From Tamlana carrageenivorans (lineage in GTDB: Bacteria; Bacteroidota; Bacteroidia; Flavobacteriales; Flavobacteriaceae), in NCBI RefSeq assembly GCF_002893765.1, contig NZ_CP025938.1, forward strand, positions 2,437,501 through 2,501,500: a stretch of DNA of 64,000 bases, given 5' to 3'. The number at the start of each line of letters is the position of its first letter. Positions within the stretch are counted from its first letter, which is position 1. Shown here one piece after another: positions 28,040 through 38,009 of the stretch. The notes under the pieces were generated by a model. That model made no database searches, was not told where the DNA came from, and saw only the letters and a list, made by a program, of their open reading frames with translations. The translations under genes and the position numbers were made by a program.

Positions 28040-29499
28040 TCGCATTAAAAGACATATTATACAAGGTTGCAATAAACTCTGTTACGGGTGGAACCAATAC
28101 AGAGGTTAATGCTGTGGCCTTTGATTCGCGTCATATTGGAGCTAACGACTTATTTGTGGCTATAGATGGTGTTGTTGTTGATGGGCATAAGTTTATTGAT
28201 GTAGCTATTAAAAATGGCGCTAAAAGTGTTGTTTGCGAAGTGCTGCCAGAGCATTTAGAGGAAGGTGTTGCTTATGTTGAGGTCGATAATTCGCATAAAG
28301 CCTTAGCCATCATAGCTGCAAATTATTACGGGAATCCTTCAGAAAATTTAAGATTGGTTGGTGTTACTGGAACCAATGGAAAAACGACCATTGCGAGTTT
28401 GTTGTATCAGTTGTTTAAAAAGGCTGGTTATAAAGTAGGGTTGTTGTCTACCGTGAAAATTATGGTAGACGCTAAAGAATATAAAGCAACTCATACGACT
28501 CCTGATTCACTTACAATTAATGCTTATTTGAAAGAAATGAATGAGGCCGGTGTTGAGTTTTGTTTCATGGAAGTAAGTTCTCATGGCATTCATCAGTGTC
28601 GTACGGAAGGATTGAATTTTGAAGGCGGAATTTTTACAAACATCACGCACGATCATTTAGACTATCATAAAACGTTTGCTGAATATAGAGATGTGAAAAA
28701 ACGTTTTTTCGACGGACTCTCAAAAAAAGCCTTTGCCGTTGTTAATGTAGATGATAAAAATGGTTTGTTCATGCTGCAAAACACAAAAGCGCGAAAATTT
28801 ACTTACGCTTTAAAACAGTATGCAGATTATAAATGTCAAATCCTAGAAAATCAATTTAGCGGATTGCTTTTAAAGGTGAACGACAGTGAAGTGTGGACCC
28901 GCTTAATTGGAAAGTTTAATGCTTATAATGTGTTGGCTATTTATGCTACAGCAGAATTGTTAGGTCTTGAAAAGGTTGAGGTGCTGAGGTTGATAAGTGA
29001 TTTAGAGAGTGTAAGCGGGCGTTTTCAATATATAGTTTCTGATAAAAAAATAACGGCGATCGTCGATTATGCACATACGCCCGATGCCTTGAAAAATGTG
29101 TTAGAAACCATCAATGGCATTCGTACAAAAAATGAAGAGCTTTTTACTGTTGTGGGTTGTGGTGGTGATAGAGATCGTACAAAACGCCCTGAAATGGGGA
29201 ACATCGCTTCGGTTTTAAGTGATAAAGTCATTTTTACTAGTGATAATCCTAGAACAGAAAACCCTGAAGATATTTTAAGGGAAATAGAAAATGGTGTAGA
29301 ACCTCAAAATTTTAAAAAAACGCTAACCATTCAGGATAGAAGACAGGCTATAAAAACCGCTTGTCAAATGGCGGGCCCTAATGATATCATTTTAATAGCG
29401 GGTAAAGGTCATGAGACTTATCAAGAAATAAATGGAGTGCGTTCTCATTTTGACGATTTAGAAACCGTTCGAGAATTATTAAATCAGTTGGAAAAGTAA
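28036..29499 (+). CDS. murE: UDP-MurNAc-L-Ala-D-Glu ligase MurE (meso-diaminopimelate type)
   Basis: Adds the third residue to the peptidoglycan stem peptide. A 487-residue Mur ligase with ATP loop VTGTNGKTTIASLL, central-domain HTTPDSL and EVSSHG, and C-terminal TSDNPRTENP. The DNPRxE signature marks enzymes that take meso-diaminopimelate rather than lysine, so the cell wall should be the mDAP type. It starts inside the ftsI stop region. Confidence 0.96.
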   Translation: MIALKDILYKVAINSVTGGTNTEVNAVAFDSRHIGANDLFVAIDGVVVDGHKFIDVAIKNGAKSVVCEVLPEHLEEGVAYVEVDNSHKALAIIAANYYGNPSENLRLVGVTGTNGKTTIASLLYQLFKKAGYKVGLLSTVKIMVDAKEYKATHTTPDSLTINAYLKEMNEAGVEFCFMEVSSHGIHQCRTEGLNFEGGIFTNITHDHLDYHKTFAEYRDVKKRFFDGLSKKAFAVVNVDDKNGLFMLQNTKARKFTYALKQYADYKCQILENQFSGLLLKVNDSEVWTRLIGKFNAYNVLAIYATAELLGLEKVEVLRLISDLESVSGRFQYIVSDKKITAIVDYAHTPDALKNVLETINGIRTKNEELFTVVGCGGDRDRTKRPEMGNIASVLSDKVIFTSDNPRTENPEDILREIENGVEPQNFKKTLTIQDRRQAIKTACQMAGPNDIILIAGKGHETYQEINGVRSHFDDLETVRELLNQLEK

Positions 29500-29540
29500 A
29501 AGGGGTAAGTAAACTAAAGTAACCAAAAAATAGAAAAAAG

Positions 29541-30782
29541 ATGTTGTACTACTTGTTTGAGTATCTAGAAAAGCAGTTTCAGTTACCAGGGGCTTCGCTT
29601 TTTGGTTTTATAACTTTTAGAGCTGCCTTGGCTGTGATTTTATCTCTTTTAATTTCAACGATTTATGGTAAGCGTATCATTAATATGTTAATGAGGCAAC
29701 AAGTAGGTGAAACAATTCGTGACTTAGGTTTAGAAGGACAACAAGAAAAGGCTGGGACACCAACCATGGGTGGTATTATTATCATTCTGGCTACGCTAAT
29801 TCCGGTGCTTTTACTTTGTAAACTAAGTAATATTTACATCATTCTTTTGATTGTTACAACTGTTTGGATGGGGGTTATCGGGTTTTTAGATGATTATATT
29901 AAGAAGTTTAAAAATGATAAAGAAGGTCTTAAAGGAAAGTTTAAGGTGTTAGGGCAAGTTGGCTTAGGACTTATTGTAGGGGCGACCTTGTATTTTCATA
30001 AAGATGTAACCATGAAGGAGCAAGTGCTACCTGAGGTTCGTCAAGAGTTATTGACTCAAAATCCAAATATTGCAGCTTCAAAATTATTTAAGCCAGAAAC
30101 GAAATCGGCGTATACCACCATTCCATTTATAAAAAATAATGAATTTGACTATGCTAAAGTCATCACTTGGATCGATCCTTCTTTAGAAAAGTATGCATGG
30201 ATCGTTTTTGTGTTGGTGACGATTTTTATCATTACAGCCGTTTCTAATGGAGCAAATTTAACCGATGGGATTGATGGTTTAGCAGCAGGAACGTCTTCTA
30301 TTATTGTATTGACGCTGGGAATTTTTGCTTGGGTTTCTGGGAATATTGTTTTTGCTGATTACTTAAACATCATGTATATCCCTCGTGTTGAGGAAATAAC
30401 GATTTATATCGCGGCCTTTGTGGGAGCGTTAATCGGATTTTTATGGTATAACACCTATCCCGCACAAGTTTTTATGGGGGATACAGGGAGTTTAACTATT
30501 GGAGGTATTATAGCGGTTATAGCTATTGCGGTAAGAAAGGAGTGGTTGATTCCTGTGCTCTGTGGTGTGTTTTTAGCAGAAAACTTATCGGTTGTTATTC
30601 AGGTGGGGTGGTTTAAATACACCAAGAAAAAATATGGCGAAGGCAGGCGTTTATTAAAAATGTCGCCCTTGCATCATCATTATCAAATGAAAGGCTATCA
30701 CGAAAGTAAAATTGTAACGCGATTTTGGATTGTTGGAATTTTATTGGCTATAGTTTCCATTGTAACCTTAAAGATTAGATAA
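29541..30782 (+). CDS. mraY: phospho-MurNAc-pentapeptide transferase MraY
   Basis: Transfers phospho-MurNAc-pentapeptide to undecaprenyl phosphate to make lipid I. A 413-residue membrane protein with AGTPTMGGIIII, LDDYIKK, NLTDGIDGLAAGTS, FMGDTGSLTIGG and the His motif MSPLHHHYQMKG. It has an inserted loop of about 50 residues (roughly 155-205), a length typical for Bacteroidota MraY. Confidence 0.97.
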   Translation: MLYYLFEYLEKQFQLPGASLFGFITFRAALAVILSLLISTIYGKRIINMLMRQQVGETIRDLGLEGQQEKAGTPTMGGIIIILATLIPVLLLCKLSNIYIILLIVTTVWMGVIGFLDDYIKKFKNDKEGLKGKFKVLGQVGLGLIVGATLYFHKDVTMKEQVLPEVRQELLTQNPNIAASKLFKPETKSAYTTIPFIKNNEFDYAKVITWIDPSLEKYAWIVFVLVTIFIITAVSNGANLTDGIDGLAAGTSSIIVLTLGIFAWVSGNIVFADYLNIMYIPRVEEITIYIAAFVGALIGFLWYNTYPAQVFMGDTGSLTIGGIIAVIAIAVRKEWLIPVLCGVFLAENLSVVIQVGWFKYTKKKYGEGRRLLKMSPLHHHYQMKGYHESKIVTRFWIVGILLAIVSIVTLKIR

Positions 30783-30820
30783 TAAATTAGTCATTTCCAC
30801 GACAGTGTAAGCTTTATAAA

Positions 30821-32209
30821 ATGAAAAAGAGTCATATAAAACAAGAAAGTGAGCAGCGCTCCTCAAGTGGGATTGAAGGAGGTTTTTTGGTTGTTTTAGG
30901 AGGAGGAGAAAGTGGTGTGGGCACAGCGCTTTTAGGAAAAGCAAAGGGCTACGATGTTTTTGTTTCCGATAAGGGAAAAATAAAAGACAAGTATAAACAA
31001 GTTCTTATACAAAATGAGATTGATTGGGAGGATGAAAATCATACCGAATCTAAAATATTGAAGGCCGATGTGGTTATGAAAAGCCCTGGCATTCCTGATA
31101 AGGTGGCGTTGATTAAGCAGATTAGAAAGGCTGGAATTACAGTAGTTTCAGAAATTGAATTTGCGTCAAATTTCACTGAGGCAACCCTTGTAGGAATCAC
31201 AGGTAGTAACGGAAAAACGACTACTGCTACTTTAACGCATCACTTGTTAAAGCAAGAGCTAAATGTGGGGCTGGCAGGTAATATTGGCGATAGTTTTGCT
31301 AAGCAAATTCTGGAAGATGATTATCCGAATTACGTGTTAGAGATCAGTAGTTTTCAGTTGGATGATATCATCGATTTTAGGCCGCATATCGCCGTGATTA
31401 CAAACATAACCCCAGATCATTTAGATCGCTATGATTACAAGTTTGAAAATTATATCGAATCAAAATTTAGAATTACTGAAAATCAAACCGAAGCGGATTA
31501 TTTAATTTATGATGCCGATGACGAAGTGATCGTTAATCATCTTAAAAAGTGCGCAGTTAAAGCCATTTTATTGCCGTTTTCACTAGAAAAAAATATAGAA
31601 AATGGCGCATGTTTAGAAAAAGAGAATATTAAAATAACAATAAATAATAATCAGATCATTATGCCAACATCAAATCTTACATTAGAAGGAAAGCACAACG
31701 TAAAAAATGCTATGGCAGCTTCTACTGTGGCGCACCTACTAAAGATCAGAAAACAAACCATTCGTGAGAGTTTAGAGAACTTTCAAGGTGTAGAACACCG
31801 TTTGGAACAAGTTCTAAAAATAAATAAAGTTCAATATATAAACGATTCGAAAGCAACCAATGTTAATGCGACATACTATGCTTTAGAAAGTATGGGAGCT
31901 CCAACCATATGGATTGTGGGAGGGGTGGATAAAGGAAATAATTATCAAGAGTTGTTTTCTTTTGTTAATGAAAAAGTGAAAGCCATCATTTGCTTGGGTG
32001 TTAATAATGAAAAATTATTAAACACTTTTGGAAATATGGTCGATGTTATTGTGGAAACGCAATGTATGAATGAAGCGGTAAAAATAGCTTACAAATTAGC
32101 TGAAACAGGAGATAATGTACTATTGTCACCTGCTTGTGCAAGCTTCGATTTATTTGAAAACTATGAAGATCGAGGACGTCAATTTAAAGAAGCGGTAAGA
32201 AATCTGTAA
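30821..32209 (+). CDS. murD: UDP-MurNAc-L-alanine:D-glutamate ligase MurD
   Basis: A 462-residue Mur ligase. N-terminal dinucleotide-like LVVLGGGESGVGTALL, ATP loop GITGSNGKTTTATL, central NITPDHLDRYDYKFENY and C-terminal NDSKATNVNATYYALESM are typical. It has a basic, low-complexity N-terminal extension (KKSHIKQESEQRSSSGIEGG); a later start is possible but no better ATG is visible. It adds D-Glu to UDP-MurNAc-Ala in the cytoplasm. Confidence 0.95.
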   Translation: MKKSHIKQESEQRSSSGIEGGFLVVLGGGESGVGTALLGKAKGYDVFVSDKGKIKDKYKQVLIQNEIDWEDENHTESKILKADVVMKSPGIPDKVALIKQIRKAGITVVSEIEFASNFTEATLVGITGSNGKTTTATLTHHLLKQELNVGLAGNIGDSFAKQILEDDYPNYVLEISSFQLDDIIDFRPHIAVITNITPDHLDRYDYKFENYIESKFRITENQTEADYLIYDADDEVIVNHLKKCAVKAILLPFSLEKNIENGACLEKENIKITINNNQIIMPTSNLTLEGKHNVKNAMAASTVAHLLKIRKQTIRESLENFQGVEHRLEQVLKINKVQYINDSKATNVNATYYALESMGAPTIWIVGGVDKGNNYQELFSFVNEKVKAIICLGVNNEKLLNTFGNMVDVIVETQCMNEAVKIAYKLAETGDNVLLSPACASFDLFENYEDRGRQFKEAVRNL

Positions 32210-32220
32210 AAAATAAAAAT

Positions 32221-33414
32221 TTGCAATCCATATACAAAAACATAAAAGGTGATCGGCTAATTTGGGCTATAGTGGCCCTGCTAGCTATAGTGTCATTTTT
32301 GCCTGTGTATAGTGCGGCTAGTAATTTGGCTTATAAAGGTGCGGGTACTAATACGTTTTCCTTTTTTATAAAACACTTTTTTCACCTAGCATTAGGTTTT
32401 GCAATTATATATGGGGTACATAAAATTCCTTATAATTATTTTAAGGGATTGTCGCTTATTATGATGCCTGTTGTTTTGGTCTTGTTAGTGTTAACCATGC
32501 TTCAGGGTACAACTATTGGAGGTGCTAACGCTAGCCGATGGATTCAGATACCTTTTGTGGGGATGTCGTTTCAAACATCCACCTTGGCAGGGGTGGTTCT
32601 AATGGTTTATATCGCACGATATTTGTCTAAAATTTACGATAAAAAGATCGCCTTTAAAGAAACCATATTGCCTTTATGGATGCCTGTTTTTTTAGTGTTG
32701 ATTCTCATATTGCCAGCAAATTTTTCAACCACGGCCATCATGTTTACCATGGTTGTAGTGTTGGTTTTTTTAGGCGGCTATCCATTGCGATACCTGGCAG
32801 TTATTATAGGTACAGGTGTTTTGGTTTTATCGTTGTTTATTGTAATTGCAAAAGCGTTTCCAGAAGCTATGCCTAATCGGGTTGATACTTGGATGGGGCG
32901 TATTGAAAGTTTTTCAAACCCTGAAGATACCGAAGCCGATTATCAAATAGAAAAAGCTAAAATAGCCATAGCGTCTGGTGAAATTTGGGGTGTTGGTCCA
33001 GGTAAAAGTTCTCAGAAGAACTTCTTGCCACAATCGTCATCAGATTTTATTTTTGCCATCATTATTGAAGAATATGGTTTGCTAGGCGGGTTTTTTGTCA
33101 TGTTTTTGTATTTGTTGTTCTTGTTTAGAATCGTTATAGTAGCTCAGAAATCAGAATCGGTTTTTGGAAAATTAGTGGTGCTGGGTGTTGGGTTGCCAAT
33201 CGTTTTTCAAGCAATAATAAACATGGCTGTTGCTGTGGAGTTATTTCCTGTTACAGGGCAAACATTACCGCTGTTAAGTAGTGGGGGAACTTCAATTTGG
33301 ATGACTTGTTTGGCTGTTGGGATTATTTTAAGTGTAAGTGCCAAAAGAGAAGAAATAAAAGAAAAGGAGCTTGTAGAAGAAAATCCTTTGGATGTTTTAT
33401 CAGAAGCAATTTAA
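32221..33414 (+). CDS. ftsW: septal peptidoglycan polymerase FtsW
   Basis: A SEDS-family membrane glycosyltransferase of 397 residues with about ten transmembrane segments. Landmarks are GGANASRWIQIPF, GVGPGKSSQKNFLPQSSSDFIFAII and VTGQTLPLLSSGGTSIWMT. It works with FtsI at the septum. The TTG at 32221 is the apparent start, 11 bases after murD, with no earlier start available that fits. Confidence 0.94.
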   Translation: MQSIYKNIKGDRLIWAIVALLAIVSFLPVYSAASNLAYKGAGTNTFSFFIKHFFHLALGFAIIYGVHKIPYNYFKGLSLIMMPVVLVLLVLTMLQGTTIGGANASRWIQIPFVGMSFQTSTLAGVVLMVYIARYLSKIYDKKIAFKETILPLWMPVFLVLILILPANFSTTAIMFTMVVVLVFLGGYPLRYLAVIIGTGVLVLSLFIVIAKAFPEAMPNRVDTWMGRIESFSNPEDTEADYQIEKAKIAIASGEIWGVGPGKSSQKNFLPQSSSDFIFAIIIEEYGLLGGFFVMFLYLLFLFRIVIVAQKSESVFGKLVVLGVGLPIVFQAIINMAVAVELFPVTGQTLPLLSSGGTSIWMTCLAVGIILSVSAKREEIKEKELVEENPLDVLSEAI

Positions 33415-33420
33415 AAGCGT

Positions 33421-34509
33421 ATGTATAGAGTTATAATGTCAGGCGGAGGTACAGGAGGTCATATTTATCCTGCCATTGCGATTGCCAATGAGATAAAATC
33501 ACGGTATCCAGATTCCGAAATTTTGTTCGTAGGAGCCAAGGATAGAATGGAGATGGAAAAAGTGCCTCAGGCAGGTTATCCTATAAAAGGGCTTTGGATA
33601 ACAGGGGTTCAACGTAGTTTTACCTTGAAGAATTTGAGTTTTCCTTTTAAAGTGATTAGTAGTTTATGGGGGGCTCGAAAAATCATCAAATCATTTAAAC
33701 CCGATGTGGTGATTGGTACCGGAGGATTTGCTAGTGGACCTCTGTTGAAGATGGCCGAATTAGCAAACATTCCAGTGCTTATCCAGGAACAGAATTCCTA
33801 TCCAGGCATTACTAATAAATTGTTAGCAAAAAAGGCTGACAAAATTTGTGTGGCTTACGATGGTTTAGAGCGTTTTTTTCCAAAAGAAAAAATCGTAAAA
33901 ACAGGAAACCCTGTTCGTAAAGGTTTATTGCATATTGATAATAAAGTACAGGAGGCGAAAAAGTTTTTCGATCTTAAAGAAGGCAAATGCACACTTTTAG
34001 TTATTGGTGGTAGTTTGGGTGCAAGGCGTATCAATGAATTGATTGAAAAAGAACTTGATTTTTTTGATACACAGAATGTGCAAATCATATGGCAGTGCGG
34101 GAAATTGTACTACGATAAATATAAATTGTATGACAATACCAAAAATGTACAAGTGTATGAGTTTTTAAATAATATGGATTTTGCTTACGCTGCTGCAGAT
34201 GTGGTTATATCAAGAGCAGGAGCAGGTTCGGTTTCAGAACTTTGTATTGTTGGTAAGCCGGTGGTTTTTATACCTTCTCCTAATGTGGCTGAAGATCATC
34301 AAACCAAAAATGCTATGGCCGTAGTGAATAAGGATGCTGCCTTGATTATAAAGGAAGAAGATTTGGATGCTGATTTTGAAAATAAGTTTTCGCAACTTAT
34401 CGCTCAGCCTGAAAGAAAGAAAGAGTTAGGTCAAAACATAAGCAAATTAGCTTTGGTTGATGCAACAAAAGATATTGTTAATGAAGTTGAAAAACTACTT
34501 AAAAAATAA
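33421..34509 (+). CDS. murG: UDP-GlcNAc:lipid I GlcNAc transferase MurG
   Basis: A GT-B glycosyltransferase of 362 residues that makes lipid II at the inner membrane. N-terminal GGGTGGHIYPAIAIA, IGTGGFASGPLL, VIQEQNSYPGITNK-like loop, GGSLGARRIN, and the C-terminal UDP site SRAGAGSVSELC are visible. It sits 6 bases after ftsW and directly abuts murC. Confidence 0.96.
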   Translation: MYRVIMSGGGTGGHIYPAIAIANEIKSRYPDSEILFVGAKDRMEMEKVPQAGYPIKGLWITGVQRSFTLKNLSFPFKVISSLWGARKIIKSFKPDVVIGTGGFASGPLLKMAELANIPVLIQEQNSYPGITNKLLAKKADKICVAYDGLERFFPKEKIVKTGNPVRKGLLHIDNKVQEAKKFFDLKEGKCTLLVIGGSLGARRINELIEKELDFFDTQNVQIIWQCGKLYYDKYKLYDNTKNVQVYEFLNNMDFAYAAADVVISRAGAGSVSELCIVGKPVVFIPSPNVAEDHQTKNAMAVVNKDAALIIKEEDLDADFENKFSQLIAQPERKKELGQNISKLALVDATKDIVNEVEKLLKK

Positions 34510-35862
34510 ATGAATTTAAACACCATACATAGCGTCTATTTTATTGGTATTGGAGGTATCGGTATGAGTGCTATTGCACGTTATTTTCTTGCTAATAAGA
34601 AACAAGTAGCTGGTTATGATAGAACGCAAACCGACCTTACCGACGCTCTTGTAGATTTGGGTATAGAGATACATTTTGAGGATAATGTTGAGCGTATCAA
34701 TAAGATATTTTTAAACCCAGAAAACACCCTTGTAGTCTATACGCCAGCAGTGCCTAAAGATCATGCGGAATTAAATTTCTTTAAAGAAAAGGGATTTCAT
34801 GTAATGAAGCGTTCTCAAATTTTAGGATTAATTACCGAACATACTTTCTGTTTGGCAGTGGCAGGGACACACGGAAAAACAACAACCACGAGTATTTTAG
34901 GGCATTTACTCAATACTTGTGAGGTGCCTTTAACTGCATTTTTAGGGGGGATAAGTGAAAATTACAATTCAAACCTTATTTTAAACGGTACAGAAGTATC
35001 GGTGGTCGAGGCCGATGAGTTTGATCGTTCGTTTTTAACCTTGTCACCAGATTTTGCATGCATAACCTCTATGGATGCCGATCATTTGGATATTTATGGT
35101 GATGCCGCTGAATTGAAAAAATCGTTTGTTGCTTTTTCCGAAAGACTGAAGCCAAATGGTAAACTTTTTATTAAAAATGGACTGCCTTTAGACGGGATAA
35201 CATATGGTATTGAAGATGATTCTGATTATGCAGTTCAAAATATTAGAATACAAAACGGTGCTTACATTTTTGATATAAAAACACCAAAAGATACAATTAA
35301 GAATTTAGAATTTAACCTACCAGGTCGACATAATTTGTCGAACGCCTTAATAGCCTTGGCGATGGCTGTGGAATATGGTTGCTCCTACCAGCAGCTCGCC
35401 AAGGGATTGGCAACCTACAAAGGGGTTAAACGCAGGTTTTCTTATCAGATAAAAACCGAAAATTTTGTTTTTATTGATGACTATGCGCATCATCCGCAAG
35501 AAATAAGTGCCGTGCATCAGGCGGTTAGAGAAATGTATCCTGATAAAAAAGTATTAGCCGTTTTTCAACCTCATTTATTTAGTAGAACACGCGATTTTAT
35601 TGATGATTTTGCCGAAAGTTTGTCGAAATTTGACGAGTTATTATTGCTCGATATTTACCCAGCCAGAGAGTTGCCTATCGAAGGTGTTAACTCCAACTGG
35701 CTGTTAGGAAAAATTAATAATGATAATAAACAACTTGTAACTAAAGCACAATTATTAAATGCCATTCATGAGAGTGATGCTCAGGTGGTTTTAACTATAG
35801 GAGCAGGTGATATTGGTGCTGAAGTAAAACGTATTAAAAAGGAGTTTAGCCTTGAGAATTAA
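34510..35862 (+). CDS. murC: UDP-MurNAc:L-alanine ligase MurC
   Basis: A 450-residue Mur ligase that adds the first stem residue. IGIGGIGMSAIARYF at the N-terminus, the ATP loop AGTHGKTTTTSILG, VEADEFDRSFL, MDADHLDIYGD, and IDDYAHHPQEI near the C-terminal domain are all in place. Its start follows the murG stop immediately, and it overlaps ftsQ by 11 bases. Confidence 0.97.
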   Translation: MNLNTIHSVYFIGIGGIGMSAIARYFLANKKQVAGYDRTQTDLTDALVDLGIEIHFEDNVERINKIFLNPENTLVVYTPAVPKDHAELNFFKEKGFHVMKRSQILGLITEHTFCLAVAGTHGKTTTTSILGHLLNTCEVPLTAFLGGISENYNSNLILNGTEVSVVEADEFDRSFLTLSPDFACITSMDADHLDIYGDAAELKKSFVAFSERLKPNGKLFIKNGLPLDGITYGIEDDSDYAVQNIRIQNGAYIFDIKTPKDTIKNLEFNLPGRHNLSNALIALAMAVEYGCSYQQLAKGLATYKGVKRRFSYQIKTENFVFIDDYAHHPQEISAVHQAVREMYPDKKVLAVFQPHLFSRTRDFIDDFAESLSKFDELLLLDIYPARELPIEGVNSNWLLGKINNDNKQLVTKAQLLNAIHESDAQVVLTIGAGDIGAEVKRIKKEFSLEN

Positions 35863-36571
35863 TTGGAATTACATAAAAATGATTGGCATTTTTGGCTTGG
35901 TGATTTTTCTTTTCGCCTTTGCTTCAGGACGAAATGCGGTGCGGCTTGTTTCCGAACCTCAGGTGAAGTTTGTAGGCGAAAACAATCTTTTTATAACCAG
36001 TAAGGCTGTTAGTAAATTGTTAATACAAAATTACGGGAATGCTTCAAACGTGAAGAAAGAAACTTTAGCTTTGAATGCATTAGAGAAAGCGCTCAAATCT
36101 AATCCCATGATTAAGACTGCAGAAGTGTATGTTGCTATAAACGGGACACTTAAAGCCGAAATAGAACAAAAAACACCTATTGCAAGAGTTAACACCAATG
36201 CGTCTTATTATGTTGATGCCGACGGTCAATACATGCCGTTGTCTAATAATTATTCTGCAAGAGTGCCCTTGGTTACGGGTTATGTTGAAAAAAATAATTT
36301 GGAAAGTGTCTATCAAATCGCCCGAAAAATAAATAATGACGAGTTTTTAAAAAAACATGTTTATGAGATTCGACAAGACGAAAATAAACAGCTTTTTTTA
36401 AAACTTAGAAAGTGCGACTTTACCGTACAATTAGGGAAGGTAAACGCCTTAGATAAAAAAATAAATAACCTAAAAGCTTTTTATAAAAAAGCCCTTAAGG
36501 ATAATATATTGAAAGACTATAGTAAAGTTAATTTACAGTTTGATAACCAAGTAATATGTACCAAAATTTAG
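35852..36571 (+). CDS. ftsQ: cell division protein FtsQ/DivIB
   Basis: A bitopic division protein of 239 residues with one N-terminal transmembrane segment (IGIFGLVIFLFAFA), then POTRA-like and FtsQ beta regions (around VSKLLIQNYGN to KTPIARVN and YYVDADGQYMPL). The TTG at 35852 lies inside the murC end and is preceded by AGGAG at 35840, about 8 bases upstream. An ATG at 35879 is the alternative. It links the FtsL complex to the septal synthases. Confidence 0.88.
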   Translation: MRINWNYIKMIGIFGLVIFLFAFASGRNAVRLVSEPQVKFVGENNLFITSKAVSKLLIQNYGNASNVKKETLALNALEKALKSNPMIKTAEVYVAINGTLKAEIEQKTPIARVNTNASYYVDADGQYMPLSNNYSARVPLVTGYVEKNNLESVYQIARKINNDEFLKKHVYEIRQDENKQLFLKLRKCDFTVQLGKVNALDKKINNLKAFYKKALKDNILKDYSKVNLQFDNQVICTKI

Positions 36572-36574
36572 ACC

Positions 36575-37903
36575 ATGGAGCATAATTTAGCAGTAGGATT
36601 AGACATAGGAACCACAAAAATTGTGGCCATGATTGGCCGTAAAAATGACTACGGAAAATTAGAGATTCTAGGTATAGGAAAGTCTAAAAGCTTAGGGGTG
36701 CATCGGGGTGTTGTAAATAATATTACACAAACCATTCAATCCATTCAACAGGCCGTTCAAGAAGCTGAAGCCTCTTCAGATATAAAAATTGAAGATGTAA
36801 CGGTGGGTATTGCTGGTCAGCATATCAGAAGTTTACAGCATAGCGATTATATCACAAGATCGAATTCCGAAACGGTTATTGATGATAACGATATAGAAAT
36901 GCTTATCAATCAGGTGCATAAATTGGTGATGCTTCCTGGGGAAGAAATTATTCATGTATTGCCTCAAGAATATAAAGTTGATGGTCAAGCTGAAATAAAA
37001 GAACCTATAGGAATGTATGGCGGACGATTAGAGGCTAATTTTCATGTCGTAGTGGGTCAAGTATCATCCATTAGAAATGTGGGCCGCTGTATTAAAAGCG
37101 CCGGTCTAAATTTAGAAGGCATCACTTTAGAGCCTTTGGCATCTTCTAATGCAGTATTAACCCATGAAGAAAAGGAAGCCGGTGTGGCTTTAATTGATAT
37201 AGGTGGAGGAACCACAGATTTAGCCATTTTTAGAGATGGTATTATTCGTCATACTGCAGTGATTCCTTTTGGTGGAAATGTGATTACCGAAGATATTAAA
37301 GAAGGTTGTTCGATTATTGAAAAACAAGCCGAATTATTAAAAGTAAAATTCGGATCGGCCTGGCCAGGTGAAAATAGAGATAACGAAATCGTTTCCATTC
37401 CGGGCTTAAGAGGTCGTGAGCCGAAAGAGATTACGCTTAAAAACTTGTCTAAAATCATCCATGCTCGTGTTGTGGAAATTATAGAACAAGTATACGCCGA
37501 AATTAAAAACTATGGCCATGAGGAACAAAAGAAAAAACTTATTGGCGGTATTGTTTTAACAGGTGGTGGAAGTCAATTGAAGCACTTAAAACAGTTGGTA
37601 GAATACATTACAGGCATGGATACTCGAATTGGTTATCCTAACGAGCATTTGGCTGGCGATAGTGATGAAGATATTACAAGTCCCTTGTATGCCACGGCAG
37701 TAGGTTTAGTTTTAGATGGACTAAAGCGCCAAGAAAGAAAAAAAGTAGAACAACAAGAAGAAGAGATTATAGCCGAAGAAGCGGTTACTAATGAGCAACC
37801 AGAAGTAGAAGAGGAGCCTGTAGTGAAAGCACCAAAAGTACGCCGTTCGTTTCTCGATAAATTAACCGATCGTCTTAAAGAATTTTTAGACGACGCCGAA
37901 TAA
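36575..37903 (+). CDS. ftsA: cell division protein FtsA
   Basis: An actin-like ATPase of 442 residues that tethers FtsZ to the membrane. VGLDIGTTKIVAMIG is the phosphate 1 motif, ALIDIGGGTTDLAIF is phosphate 2, and GIVLTGGGSQLKHL is the adenosine motif. An acidic linker leads to a C-terminal amphipathic helix (FLDKLTDRLKEFLDD), as needed for membrane targeting. It is followed by a 106-base hairpin-rich gap before ftsZ. Confidence 0.97.
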   Translation: MEHNLAVGLDIGTTKIVAMIGRKNDYGKLEILGIGKSKSLGVHRGVVNNITQTIQSIQQAVQEAEASSDIKIEDVTVGIAGQHIRSLQHSDYITRSNSETVIDDNDIEMLINQVHKLVMLPGEEIIHVLPQEYKVDGQAEIKEPIGMYGGRLEANFHVVVGQVSSIRNVGRCIKSAGLNLEGITLEPLASSNAVLTHEEKEAGVALIDIGGGTTDLAIFRDGIIRHTAVIPFGGNVITEDIKEGCSIIEKQAELLKVKFGSAWPGENRDNEIVSIPGLRGREPKEITLKNLSKIIHARVVEIIEQVYAEIKNYGHEEQKKKLIGGIVLTGGGSQLKHLKQLVEYITGMDTRIGYPNEHLAGDSDEDITSPLYATAVGLVLDGLKRQERKKVEQQEEEIIAEEAVTNEQPEVEEEPVVKAPKVRRSFLDKLTDRLKEFLDDAE

Positions 37904-37910
37904 GAATGTA

Positions 37911-37954
37911 AAAATTGTCTAGTTAACAATTTTAATGATTTTGCCAAGAGGCAA
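37911..37954 (+). other. paired hairpins in the ftsA-ftsZ gap
   Basis: AAAATTGT (37911-37918) pairs with ACAATTTT (37926-37933), and TTGCC (37941-37945) with GGCAA (37950-37954). The first is AT-rich with a short T run and could be a weak attenuator; the second is a small tight stem. They lie in the longest gap of the cluster downstream of ftsI, just before ftsZ. Confidence 0.4.
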
Positions 37955-38009
37955 TTATATTGATCCATAGAATAAAATATTAAGTACAAACCCTAGTAAA
38001 ACAGAATTT

